Below, piece after piece: positions 9,279 to 17,086 of a DNA stretch of 64,000 bases; the first letter of the stretch is position 1, and each line of letters begins with the position of its first letter. The position numbers and the translations under genes are program-made. The notes under the pieces are model-generated. The model was given only the letters and a program-made list of their open reading frames with translations, did no database searches and had not been told where the DNA came from. This DNA is from Bradyrhizobium sp. SK17 (lineage in GTDB: Bacteria > Pseudomonadota > Alphaproteobacteria > Rhizobiales > Xanthobacteraceae): positions 5,037,001-5,101,000 of the forward strand of contig NZ_CP025113.1 in NCBI RefSeq assembly GCF_002831585.1, written 5' to 3'.

Positions 9279-10514
9279 ATGCCGGTTCGTTCTGGATATA
9301 TTGGCGCCATCGCGGCGTTCGCAAGTGCCGCATTGATCGCGACCTCGGCGTATGCGCAGAAGAAATACGATCCCGGCGCCACCGATGGCGAAATCAAGAT
9401 CGGCAACATCATGCCGTACAGCGGCCCGGCGTCGTCCTACGGCGTGATCGGCAAGACCGAGGCCGCGTTCTTCAAGATGATCAACGAGCAGGGCGGCATC
9501 AACGGCCGCAAGATCAACTTCATCAGCTATGACGATGCCTATTCGCCGCCGAAGGCGATCGAGCAGGCGCGTAAGCTGGTCGAGAGCGACGAGGTGCTCC
9601 TGATCTTCCAGCCGCTCGGCACGCCATCCAACTCGGCAATCATGAAATACATGAATGCCAAGAAGGTGCCGCAATTGTTCGTTGCGTCCGGTGGCACCAA
9701 ATTCGGCGATCCGAAGAACTTTCCCTGGACCATGGGGTTTCAGCCCAACTACCAGAGCGAGGGACGGATCTATGCGAAATATATTCGCGACAAATTCCCA
9801 ACCAGCAAGATCGCGGTGTTTTGGCAGAATGATGACGCCGGCAAGGATCAGTTCAAGGGCTTGAAGGACGGGCTCGGCGACAAGGTCGGCATGATCGTCG
9901 CCGACAAGTCCTACGAGGTCTCCGATCCCTCGATCGATTCGCAGATCGTCGCGCTGCACGATTCGGGTGCCGATATCTTCTTCTCATGGGCCGCACCGAA
10001 GGGATCGGCCCAGGCGATCCGCAAGGTCGGCGAGCTCGGCTGGAAGCCGAAGTTCTTCCTCGCCAACACCGCGACCTCGGTGGCTTCGGTGCTGAAGCCG
10101 GCCGGGCTCGACTATTCCAAGGGCATCATCTCGACGGCCTATCTGAAGGACCCGACCGATCCGACCTGGGACAAGGACCCGGCCGTGCAAAGCTGGCGCG
10201 CCTTCATGGACAAATATTATCCCGACGGCGACAAGGCCAATGCCAACAACCTCTATGGCTATGTGCAGGCGGAGGCCATGGTGCAGGTGCTGAAGCAATG
10301 CGGCGACATTCTCACGCGCGAAAACGTGATGAAGCAGGCCGCAAATTTGAAGAACTTCCACTCCGACCTGATGCTGCCCGGCATCATGGTCAACACCTCG
10401 CCGGACGACTATTTCCCGATCGAACAGATGCAGCTGATGCGGTTCAACGGCGAGGCCTGGGAGCTGTTCGGCGACGTCATCACGGGTGAGGTCGGGCATG
10501 AGGCGGCGCGGTAG
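9279..10514 (+). CDS. ABC transporter substrate-binding protein, branched-chain amino acid (LivK-like) type
   Basis: Periplasmic type I binding protein of the Peripla_BP_6 / Leu-Ile-Val family. ATG 9279 has GGGAG about 8 bases upstream and gives 411 residues with a clear Sec signal peptide ending at AYA-QKK (about residue 27). An in-frame ATG at 9180 has no such leader. GEIKIGNIMPYSGPASSYG opens the mature domain, as in urea, amide and amino-acid binding members. No permease or ATPase genes adjoin it, so it is an orphan binding protein, a frequent pattern in bradyrhizobia. It is divergent from the carbamoyltransferase across about 160 bases. Confidence 0.88.
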   Translation: MPVRSGYIGAIAAFASAALIATSAYAQKKYDPGATDGEIKIGNIMPYSGPASSYGVIGKTEAAFFKMINEQGGINGRKINFISYDDAYSPPKAIEQARKLVESDEVLLIFQPLGTPSNSAIMKYMNAKKVPQLFVASGGTKFGDPKNFPWTMGFQPNYQSEGRIYAKYIRDKFPTSKIAVFWQNDDAGKDQFKGLKDGLGDKVGMIVADKSYEVSDPSIDSQIVALHDSGADIFFSWAAPKGSAQAIRKVGELGWKPKFFLANTATSVASVLKPAGLDYSKGIISTAYLKDPTDPTWDKDPAVQSWRAFMDKYYPDGDKANANNLYGYVQAEAMVQVLKQCGDILTRENVMKQAANLKNFHSDLMLPGIMVNTSPDDYFPIEQMQLMRFNGEAWELFGDVITGEVGHEAAR

Positions 10515-10545
10515 GGCGTTGCCGCCCCTGGCGACCAGTTCTGCT

Positions 10546-10650
10546 CGTCATTCCGGGGCAGCCCGAAGGGCTGAGCCCGGAATCCATCGGGCTCCAGAAC
10601 GAGTGGCGGAATGGATTCCGGGCTCTCGCTTCGCGAGCCCCGGAATGACG
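10546..10650. repeat. Large palindromic intergenic repeat
   Basis: An imperfect palindrome whose arms start CGTCATTCCGGGG (10546-10558) and end CCGGAATGACG (10640-10650), with internal pairing of GGAATCCAT (10579-10587) to ATGGATTCC (10611-10619). Each arm holds its own small hairpin (AGCCCGAAGGGCT; GCTTCGCGAGC-like). It sits between the convergent 3' ends of the binding-protein gene and the glycan operon and could end both transcripts. Confidence 0.75.
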
Positions 10651-10681
10651 TTGAACGAAACTCCGTATTGTCTAGTCCGCT

Positions 10682-11980
10682 TCAATCCGAGTGAGGCGGA
10701 GACAGTATCCTCTCCGTCCGGCGAGCGCGCAGCGCCATGCCGCCGGCGACGCCGACGCCGATCACATACATCCAGCCCTCGTGGAAATCGGACAGGTGCG
10801 AGTTCAACAGCGAACTCGTGATGTTCTGCGCGACGGTTGCGAGCCCGATCCAGGTCACGAGATCGCGGCCGGCGAACAGGCTAACGTGGCTGTACCACAT
10901 GGCACAGAGCAGCAGCACGCCGATCAGTCCCCACTGGATCGCGACGTTGAGGGTCTGGTTGTGCGGGTTGTTGATCACTTCGGCCTGCAGGCCGCTCTGC
11001 CCGACCGCATCCACCGTGAACATGTGCTTGATCGAGCCGGTGCCGTGCCCGAACAAGGGCGCCGTGGCGATGAACTTCATCGACTTCCGCCAATAGGTCA
11101 GGCGCTGCGCCGTGGAGGCGATACCCGAAGTGTCGTGCGCGCGATACTCGATGCCGACGTCGGCGATGCGTTGGCGGAGATAGGGCGAGGTGGTCCAGAC
11201 CACGAGGCTCGCGACCGCAACTCCGGCGAACAGCAGCCGGGTGGCGCGCCGCGACAAATGCAGCGCGGCGAACAGGATCAGCAGCACCGGCATGTAGACC
11301 AGCGCGGTCCGCGCCGAGACGACGTAGAACATGTTGGCGACGAACAGCAGGATGAGCGCGAGCGCGCCGGCCGCGATGCGCCATTGCTTGGCCCGCAGCG
11401 CCGTCAACGCCGGCAGCGCCAGCGCGAAAGCGCACAGCGCGAACTCCTGGCTCTGGTCGACGTAGTTCTTCACCGGCACGCCGGCGGATACCGTGTGCGC
11501 GAACCTGAGCTGCGGCAGCGCGAGCACGATCCAGGACAGGATCATCACCAGCGTGCACGAGACCAGGAACGCGGTGAACACCCAGATCCCGCGCTGCGAG
11601 CGCTGGAAGTAGCCGAGCAGGAACGGCAGCAACAGCAGCTTGCTGAGCGGCTTGATGCCGTGCAGCCGTTCGGCCCAATCCGCCGCCGACCAGGCGACCC
11701 CGACCAGCGCGAGCGCGACGAGCGCAATCGGCAAGCCAACGGCCGGCCGCGCGAGGTCGAGCACGAACTGCTCCCAGTCGATGGTCGGGATCACGGCGAC
11801 CAGCCAGAGCAACATGAACACCGCGAGCGCCGTCGTCGACCACGGCAGGGAAGCCGCGGCCGCTATGATCAGGATGTCGGTCGCGCGGGCATAGGCGGCT
11901 GAAGCGGACCAGGCACGGACGCGATCGCGCCACATCGCCGGTGCGACGGTGGAGCCAATCGCCTCGGATTCGCTGCTCAT
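10682..11980 (-). CDS. O-antigen ligase / polymerase-family membrane protein
   Basis: A 432-residue polytopic inner-membrane protein with roughly ten to twelve helices. It has a Wzy_C/O-antigen-ligase signature: a periplasmic loop with RLTYWRKSMKFIATAPLFGHGTGS and the conserved NNPHNQTLNVAIQWG segment, where the His-Asn pair matches the ligase motif. Such proteins join polymerised glycan to lipid A-core or polymerise it. It is the last gene of the five-gene minus-strand operon, starting 6 bases after the preceding glycosyltransferase stop. In an ABC-export locus a WaaL-type ligase role fits best; Wzy-type polymerase is the alternative. Confidence 0.82.
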   Translation of the reverse strand: MSSESEAIGSTVAPAMWRDRVRAWSASAAYARATDILIIAAAASLPWSTTALAVFMLLWLVAVIPTIDWEQFVLDLARPAVGLPIALVALALVGVAWSAADWAERLHGIKPLSKLLLLPFLLGYFQRSQRGIWVFTAFLVSCTLVMILSWIVLALPQLRFAHTVSAGVPVKNYVDQSQEFALCAFALALPALTALRAKQWRIAAGALALILLFVANMFYVVSARTALVYMPVLLILFAALHLSRRATRLLFAGVAVASLVVWTTSPYLRQRIADVGIEYRAHDTSGIASTAQRLTYWRKSMKFIATAPLFGHGTGSIKHMFTVDAVGQSGLQAEVINNPHNQTLNVAIQWGLIGVLLLCAMWYSHVSLFAGRDLVTWIGLATVAQNITSSLLNSHLSDFHEGWMYVIGVGVAGGMALRARRTERILSPPHSD

Positions 11981-11986
11981 GATCGT

Positions 11987-13414
11987 TCACATGCCGTGCG
12001 CGGTGGCGCCGTTGAACGCCGCCACCGGGACCGACAGTGCCGGCGCGGGGGCAGCGCCTTCCGCGACGACCCGGTGGGACAGCAGATCGCGCGCCTGGGT
12101 GTGGTGGCCGAAACGCTCGGCGAGATCGGTCCGGCGCTCGCGGATGCGGTCGCGCCATTGCTGCTGTTGCGCCAGCACGCGGGTGACCGAAGCGCAGATC
12201 TCCTCGATCGAGAACGGGTCGAAATAGTCGGCAAGCTCGCCCGCGACCTCGCGGAATACGGCAATGTCCGAGCACAGCACCGGCGTGTTGGCCGCCAGCG
12301 CCTCGATGATCGGCACGCCGAAGCCTTCGGCGAGGCTCGGCATGATCAGGCCGTGGGCTTCGGCGATCAGCGCGGCCTTCTCATGCTCCTCGACATAGCC
12401 GGAGAAGCGGACGTTGGGCGGTGCATTGCGCGTCAGGCGCGGGTCGCCGGTGTAGCCGATCACGACCAGGTCGGCCTGCGGCAGCTTGCGAAAGGCGCGG
12501 ATCACCGCAGCGAGGTTCTTGCGCGGCTCGGCCGAGACGATCACGACGAAATAGGGGCGCCCGCTGCCGGCTCCTGCCGCCAGCGGCGGCGCCGACGCCT
12601 CGAACCGGGTGCGGGGATAGACCACCCGTGCCGGCAGATGCGCGAATTGCGGAAGCAGGGCGCGGAAGCGACCCAGACTGTAGTTCGAGACGAAGGCGAG
12701 CTCGTCGGCCTGATGCAGGCTGGTGAACAGGCGCGACAGGAACAGCCGCGTCGCGACGTCGCTGAGCTTGAGATCGGTCAGCGGCAGCAGATCGTGCACG
12801 ACGCAGATCACCTTGGCGCCGTGCTTGCGCTGGATCGCGACCCGCGTCGGCGTGTCGACCAGAATGACGTCGTAGCCGCGCGCGTCGATCCGCGGCGGCG
12901 GCAGCCGCAGCAGCGCCGACGTGTCCTGATAGCTGTAGAAGCCGGGCTCCAGCAGGAAGTCGCCGAACAGCCTGAGATGCCGCAGGTCGGTCGGGACGTA
13001 TTCGAGGCCGTCGGCGTGGTTCTCGATCAGGCTGACGCTGGCCGGCAGCACATGCAGCGCGCGCAGGAAGCTGACGGCGAATTCCAGCGAGGTGGCCGCG
13101 CGGAGCTTGCCGCGGAACCAGTCGATGGTGCGGCGCAGCCCGCCGCTGCTGCGCATGACGGGCGCGTTCATGTCGGCCTCGTCGAGGAAACGATAGAGCG
13201 CGAGCAACTCGATCAGCCGCGAACCGTCGGGCAGCAGGCGGGTGCGTTGCTGGCGGCGGCGTAGCTTGCGATAGCGGCGCGTGGTCTCGACCAGCAGCGT
13301 CAGTTCGTGACCGTCGCCGGCCAGCGAGCGGATCAATTCCCGCGTGAAATGGAAGATGCCGCGCTTGTGGTTGGGTTCGCCGAGCGCCTCGCTGACGACC
13401 AGGATCTTTGTCAT
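11987..13414 (-). CDS. Family 4 glycosyltransferase
   Basis: Cytosolic GT-B retaining glycosyltransferase of 475 residues. The N-terminal domain begins KILVVSEALGEPNHKRGIF. The C-terminal nucleotide-sugar domain has FVVIVSAEPRKNL, VRFSGYVEE and the GT4 Glu-x7-Glu motif EGFGVPIIEALA. The start ATG (13412-13414) overlaps the stop of the upstream ATPase gene by four bases (ATGA), so the two are translationally coupled. The donor sugar cannot be told; WbaZ/mannosyltransferase-like enzymes are the nearest style. It presumably builds the glycan exported by the neighbouring transporter. Confidence 0.85.
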   Translation of the reverse strand: MTKILVVSEALGEPNHKRGIFHFTRELIRSLAGDGHELTLLVETTRRYRKLRRRQQRTRLLPDGSRLIELLALYRFLDEADMNAPVMRSSGGLRRTIDWFRGKLRAATSLEFAVSFLRALHVLPASVSLIENHADGLEYVPTDLRHLRLFGDFLLEPGFYSYQDTSALLRLPPPRIDARGYDVILVDTPTRVAIQRKHGAKVICVVHDLLPLTDLKLSDVATRLFLSRLFTSLHQADELAFVSNYSLGRFRALLPQFAHLPARVVYPRTRFEASAPPLAAGAGSGRPYFVVIVSAEPRKNLAAVIRAFRKLPQADLVVIGYTGDPRLTRNAPPNVRFSGYVEEHEKAALIAEAHGLIMPSLAEGFGVPIIEALAANTPVLCSDIAVFREVAGELADYFDPFSIEEICASVTRVLAQQQQWRDRIRERRTDLAERFGHHTQARDLLSHRVVAEGAAPAPALSVPVAAFNGATAHGM

Positions 13415-14151
13415 GCGCTGATTTCTCTGAGCTCGAGGTGATGCGGGACGGGCGGATCCAGCGCAACCATGCTGGCGATGCGGCCGTGATCGAGATTGAT
13501 GATGCTGGTGCAGGTCCGGCGCAGCAGCGCGTGATCGTGCGAGGCGATGATCACGACCGCGGCGCTCTCGACCATCTTGCGCAGCCGCCGCTCGGCCTTG
13601 GCCGAGAAATTCTCGTCGACCACGCTGAGCCATTCGTCGAGCAGCAGGATGTCGGCGGGAAACGCCGTCGCGGTCGCGAACAGCACGCGCATCAGCATGC
13701 CCGAGGAGAACATCCGCAGCGGTAACCGCTGCATGCGCTCCTCCAGCTCGGTGAAGGCCCAGATCTCCTCCAGGATCGCCGGCGTCGGCTTGCGTCCCGA
13801 GATCCGCAGCAGCAGGTTGATGTTGTCGGCGGCGACGAAATCGAGATTGACGCCGGCGCCGAGGCCGAGCAACGGCACGATATTGCCCGATATCTCGACC
13901 TTGCCGCTGGTCGCCGGGAATACGCCGGCGATCAGCCGCAGCAAGGTCGATTTGCCGGAGCCGTTCGGGCCGGCGAGGCCGATGCGCGCGCCGGCCTTCG
14001 CCTCGATCGAGATGTTGTCGACCGCGCGGATGCTGCGCATCTCGCTGGCCTGGCGGAACAGGCGCCCGAGCAGGCGGCGCTTCAGCGAAAAGTCGTAGGC
14101 GCCGTACAGCGGATAGTCGAGGCAGACGTCGCGGAGATGGATGCTTGCCAT
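13411..14151 (-). CDS. ABC-2 polysaccharide export ATPase (KpsT/Wzt type)
   Basis: Nucleotide-binding subunit of a glycan exporter, 246 residues from ATG 14151. Walker A is GPNGSGKST near residue 62. The signature region reads FSSGML in place of LSGGQ, which is characteristic of KpsT/Wzt/TagH ATPases. Walker B is ADILLLDEWLSV and the switch His lies in IASHDH. It lacks the C-terminal carbohydrate-binding domain of long Wzt proteins, so it is the short form. It starts 5 bases after the stop of the fused glycosyltransferase-permease gene, which supplies its membrane partner. Confidence 0.92.
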   Translation of the reverse strand: MASIHLRDVCLDYPLYGAYDFSLKRRLLGRLFRQASEMRSIRAVDNISIEAKAGARIGLAGPNGSGKSTLLRLIAGVFPATSGKVEISGNIVPLLGLGAGVNLDFVAADNINLLLRISGRKPTPAILEEIWAFTELEERMQRLPLRMFSSGMLMRVLFATATAFPADILLLDEWLSVVDENFSAKAERRLRKMVESAAVVIIASHDHALLRRTCTSIINLDHGRIASMVALDPPVPHHLELREISA

Positions 14152-14156
14152 GTGTG

Positions 14157-16118
14157 CTAGATCCAGAATGCCGCTTTGCGCAGATGGGCGATGGTGACCG
14201 TCGCGGCGACCGTGAGCGCGGCGAGGCAGGCCAGCACATAAGCCAAGCTGGTCATCGCGACGTGGCCTGAGGCCAGCGGGTCGCGCCAGATCGCGAACAG
14301 ATGGGTCAGCGGATTGAGCCGCATCACGGTGGAGCCGCGATCGATCATCTCGGGTGTCCAGATGATCGGCGAGGCCAGGAATGCCAGCGTCAGCGACGAC
14401 TCGATGATCGGCTTGATGTCGCGGTAACGCGTCGCCAGCGCGCCGAGCACGAGGCTCAAGGCCATCGTGCACGCGACGAACAGGACGAGGCCGGGCAGGG
14501 CGACGATGGCGCCGCCGAGATCCCTCGGCGTCAGTGCGAGCCACAGGATCAGCGGTACGACGGCGTTGTGGGCCGCGAACAGCGCCTGCCGGAAGGTACA
14601 TTGCAGCAGGAAGATCACCGGCGGCAGCGCGCGGTCCTTGATCAGGCTGGCCGAGCCCTGCAACGCGGTGGTGGCGTCGAGCACGACGCTGTTGAGGAAG
14701 GTCCAGGCGGTCAGGCTCGCCGCCAGCATCGGTAGCCGCGCCACCGCGCTCGCATTGGAGAGATGGCCGATCACCGAGCCGAGCACGGCCACCATGATCG
14801 CCATCTGGATCGACATCCAGAAGGGGCCAAGGAGGGAGCGGACGTAACGATGACGCACGTCGGACCAGGCCAGTGCGGCCGCGATCTGGATCGCGCCGAC
14901 GAAGCCGGCCGTTTGGGAGCGCGGGCCTGGGGCTGGTGAGCCCGCACCCTTCGCGGCGGCCTCTTCGGTCACGACCTTGCGGTACACTGTCTCAACTCCC
15001 TCCTTGAAGGCTGTGTTCGAGTATTTGGTGATGGCGCGATGGCGCGCGGCCTGACCCATGCGGCGGCGCCGTTCGGGATCGTTGATCAGCGTCTCGATGG
15101 CGTCGGCGAGCGCGGTGGCGTCGCCGGGCGGCACCGTGATGGCCTCGAGGCCGTCGCGGGCGACATGGGGAACCCCGGTGTCGAGCGCGGTGTTGACGAT
15201 CGGACGGCTCGCGGCCATCGCCTCGAGCTGCGCCAGCCCGAAGGTCTCCGCGTTGGTCACCGACGGCATCACGAAGACGTCGGCGATGCGCAGCAGCTTG
15301 ACGCGCTCGCTCTCGGACACCGAGCCGAGCAGGCGGACACGGTCCTGCAAACCGTAGTCGCGGATCAGCCGTTCGAGATTGTCGCGCTCGCGGCCCTCGC
15401 CGACGATCCAGACCTCGAAATTGCGCGCATGGGCCGATCGCACCAGCACGTCGAAGCCCTTGTAGGGCACCAGCCGGCCGCAGGCGAGCACCAGGCGGCC
15501 CCGCGTGTTGATGTCGTCGGTCTGCGTGGCCGGCCGGTCGTATTTCGCGACATCGACGCCGAACGAAACGGCGTGGCATTTGTCGGCGAATTCCTGCAAC
15601 AGCGGCGTGGCTTCGATCAGAACCGGATCGGAGACGATGATCGCAGACGCGCGCCGCAGGGTTCGCCGCATCAACGGCTCGACCAGGAAGCGCAAGGCGG
15701 CGTGCGAGACGATATCGGCGTGCCAGTGCACGACCAGCGGACGGGTGCCGCCGAGCCCGAGCGCGAACACCAGGTCGGCGAGCGGGAACGGCGCGTGCAG
15801 CGCCAGCAGATCGTGGTCGGCGATGCGCCGCCACAGCCGCCATGGATAGGTCGGCGCCGCCGGCAGCGACAGCACGTCGCCAAACGAGCGCACGCGCTCG
15901 ACCGCGACGTCATTGACCACGATCTGCCGCTCGCCGCCGGAGCGCGAACACACCAGCACGGCGGCAGAGAAGGTGTCTTTCAGTCCGGCGCAGATGTCGC
16001 GGATCACGGTCAACGTGCCGCCGAACAGATCGGGATAGTAGACCTTGAAGATGTGCAGCACCGACGGACGCCGGTCCGGCTCGTTGACGACCATCATGGG
16101 CGGCTCGATCCAGATCAT
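14157..16118 (-). CDS. Glycosyltransferase fused to ABC-2 export permease
   Basis: One 653-residue frame contains two proteins that are normally separate. Residues about 18-380 are a GT4 glycosyltransferase: N-terminal HIFKVYYPDLFGGT, GRLVPYKGFDVL, and the Glu-x7-Glu pair ETFGLAQLE near 291-299. A linker of Ala, Gly and Pro (about 385-405) leads to an ABC-2 permease of the Wzm/KpsM type (about 410-653). That part has the cytoplasmic entry helix DVRHRYVRSLLGPFWMSIQM and six hydrophobic helices. I chose ATG 16118, which overlaps the stop of the upstream small ORF as ATGA, over an in-frame start at 16214. The fusion would tether sugar transfer to the export pore. No stop or frameshift interrupts the joint. 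Confidence 0.88.
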   Translation of the reverse strand: MIWIEPPMMVVNEPDRRPSVLHIFKVYYPDLFGGTLTVIRDICAGLKDTFSAAVLVCSRSGGERQIVVNDVAVERVRSFGDVLSLPAAPTYPWRLWRRIADHDLLALHAPFPLADLVFALGLGGTRPLVVHWHADIVSHAALRFLVEPLMRRTLRRASAIIVSDPVLIEATPLLQEFADKCHAVSFGVDVAKYDRPATQTDDINTRGRLVLACGRLVPYKGFDVLVRSAHARNFEVWIVGEGRERDNLERLIRDYGLQDRVRLLGSVSESERVKLLRIADVFVMPSVTNAETFGLAQLEAMAASRPIVNTALDTGVPHVARDGLEAITVPPGDATALADAIETLINDPERRRRMGQAARHRAITKYSNTAFKEGVETVYRKVVTEEAAAKGAGSPAPGPRSQTAGFVGAIQIAAALAWSDVRHRYVRSLLGPFWMSIQMAIMVAVLGSVIGHLSNASAVARLPMLAASLTAWTFLNSVVLDATTALQGSASLIKDRALPPVIFLLQCTFRQALFAAHNAVVPLILWLALTPRDLGGAIVALPGLVLFVACTMALSLVLGALATRYRDIKPIIESSLTLAFLASPIIWTPEMIDRGSTVMRLNPLTHLFAIWRDPLASGHVAMTSLAYVLACLAALTVAATVTIAHLRKAAFWI

Positions 16119-16306
16119 GCGGCGTACAGGGCGACGACGAACGGCAGCGCCAGCGCGGCGAAGAACACCAGCGAGCGCAGCAGCGCCGGAAGCACTGGTT
16201 CGATCGGGCCGCAAGGCGCCTGCGGCGTGAAGCAGAACGGTGCCTGCGGCGTGAAACGGAGTGTGGTGGCGAACCGACCGGATTCGCGGGCCGAACGAAC
16301 GGACAT
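16115..16306 (-). CDS. Small single-pass membrane protein, first gene of glycan operon
   Basis: A 63-residue ORF from ATG 16306 with AGCAGGGA about 8-10 bases upstream. The first 35 residues are polar and contain a short tandem repeat (FTPQAPF / FTPQAPC). Residues about 40-63 are a hydrophobic helix ending at the C-terminus, suggesting a tail-anchored protein. Its TGA overlaps the ATG of the glycosyltransferase-permease by four bases, and it lies just downstream of the mapped promoter, which argues that it is translated. I recognise no family. It may instead act only to couple translation of the fused gene. Confidence 0.55.
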   Translation of the reverse strand: MSVRSARESGRFATTLRFTPQAPFCFTPQAPCGPIEPVLPALLRSLVFFAALALPFVVALYAA

Positions 16307-16334
16307 TGCGTCGGATTCCCTGCTGAACGAATTC

Positions 16335-16363
16335 TGGATACGTGGGAAAATTTCACACGTCAA
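16335..16363 (-). promoter_or_regulatory. Promoter of glycan-export operon
   Basis: Reading the minus strand, TTGACG (16363-16358) is followed by a 17-base spacer and TATCCA (16340-16335). A start near 16328 would leave a leader of about 22 bases to ATG 16306. The spacer is filled by the palindrome at 16342-16358, an ideal position for a repressor. Confidence 0.65.
16342..16358. promoter_or_regulatory. Operator-like palindrome A
   Basis: GTGGGAAAATTTCACAC: hexamer arms with a 5-base spacer, extended by flanking AC/GT into a near-perfect 21-base dyad (16340-16360). It lies exactly between the -35 and -10 of the glycan operon. Confidence 0.65.
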
Positions 16364-16380
16364 TGGCGTCGGACTAAAAT

Positions 16381-16397
16381 GTGGGATTATGTCCCAC
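16381..16397. promoter_or_regulatory. Operator-like palindrome B
   Basis: GTGGGATTATGTCCCAC: perfect 6-base arms with 5-base spacer, centred 39 bases upstream of site A relative to the glycan operon. Confidence 0.65.
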
Positions 16398-16512
16398 GTA
16401 TGGCAGTGGATAACTTTTTTCGAACGGAAGGGAGCTTGTTGCTGCGCGGCAGTTGCGCAGGCACGGTCGCGCGCCCGCAGCGGCGGAGCGCCCGACCGGA
16501 AATGCAGCGGTG

Positions 16513-16947
16513 TCAGACGGAAACGGTCGTGTCGGATTCGGCCGTTCGTTGCAGCAGCAGCCGGATCGCCGGGATGTCGAACTGGATCTTCTCGGCAAGC
16601 ATCGTCGCGGTCAGGCGCTGGGTGTCCTGCTCGATGACGACGCGCTTGCCACCGTCCGGCGTCAGAGCGATCGAGATCGACCTCGCCCGCGGCTCGGCGA
16701 CGAGGCCGCCATGGGCGCGGCAGGCATATTCGCCGGCGCGCAGTGCATCGAAACCGAACGCGAGCAGGCGGCCGTAGATGTAGAGCGCGACCAGGTCGGT
16801 CTCGTCGAAGCGGCGCGGCGAACCGGGCGTGGTGCCGGGCAGGCACGGATAGGCGCCCGCCATCACTGTCGACACGAAATCCGCGTAGGGGACCTGGGCG
16901 GTGCGGCAAGCGTTGGCGAACGCAACGTCGAATCGGTTCGAGGTCAT
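16513..16947 (-). CDS. Uncharacterised 144-residue protein, candidate autoregulator
   Basis: I do not recognise a named family. The central stretch, about residues 46-75 (FDETDLVALYIYGRLLAFGFDALRAG split over two helices), looks like the helix-turn-helix segment of small MerR-like or phage-type DNA-binding proteins. The C-terminal half is a beta-rich segment ending in a Leu-rich helix. There is no signal peptide or membrane segment. Its own promoter (17012-17040) carries the same palindromes as the downstream glycan operon, so it is well placed to be the factor binding them. That role is inference. The gene reads toward the glycan operon, with about 150 bases and sites A and B between. Confidence 0.6.
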   Translation of the reverse strand: MTSNRFDVAFANACRTAQVPYADFVSTVMAGAYPCLPGTTPGSPRRFDETDLVALYIYGRLLAFGFDALRAGEYACRAHGGLVAEPRARSISIALTPDGGKRVVIEQDTQRLTATMLAEKIQFDIPAIRLLLQRTAESDTTVSV

Positions 16948-17011
16948 CGGCTATCCACGCCCGGTGCATCTCGCCGCGACGATCGGGAACCGACCTAGCG
17001 GCGATTTGTTT

Positions 17012-17040
17012 GCCATAGGTGGGAAAAAGTCACACGTCAA
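17012..17040 (-). promoter_or_regulatory. Promoter of the 144-residue protein gene
   Basis: On the minus strand, TTGACG (17040-17035), a 17-base spacer and TATGGC (17017-17012). It has the same architecture as the glycan-operon promoter at 16335-16363, again with a palindrome filling the spacer. Confidence 0.65.
17019..17035. promoter_or_regulatory. Operator-like palindrome C
   Basis: GTGGGAAAAAGTCACAC, the counterpart of site A: same hexamers, same spacing and same position between -35 and -10. Confidence 0.65.
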
Positions 17041-17045
17041 GAGGG

Positions 17046-17062
17046 GTGGGATTGTGTCCCAC
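17046..17062. promoter_or_regulatory. Operator-like palindrome D
   Basis: GTGGGATTGTGTCCCAC, the counterpart of site B, centred 27 bases from site C and ending 24 bases before ATG 17087 of the DUF6502 gene. It could also act on the plus-strand operon. Confidence 0.65.
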
Positions 17063-17086
17063 GCGGCGGACGGCTAAAACTTGGGC

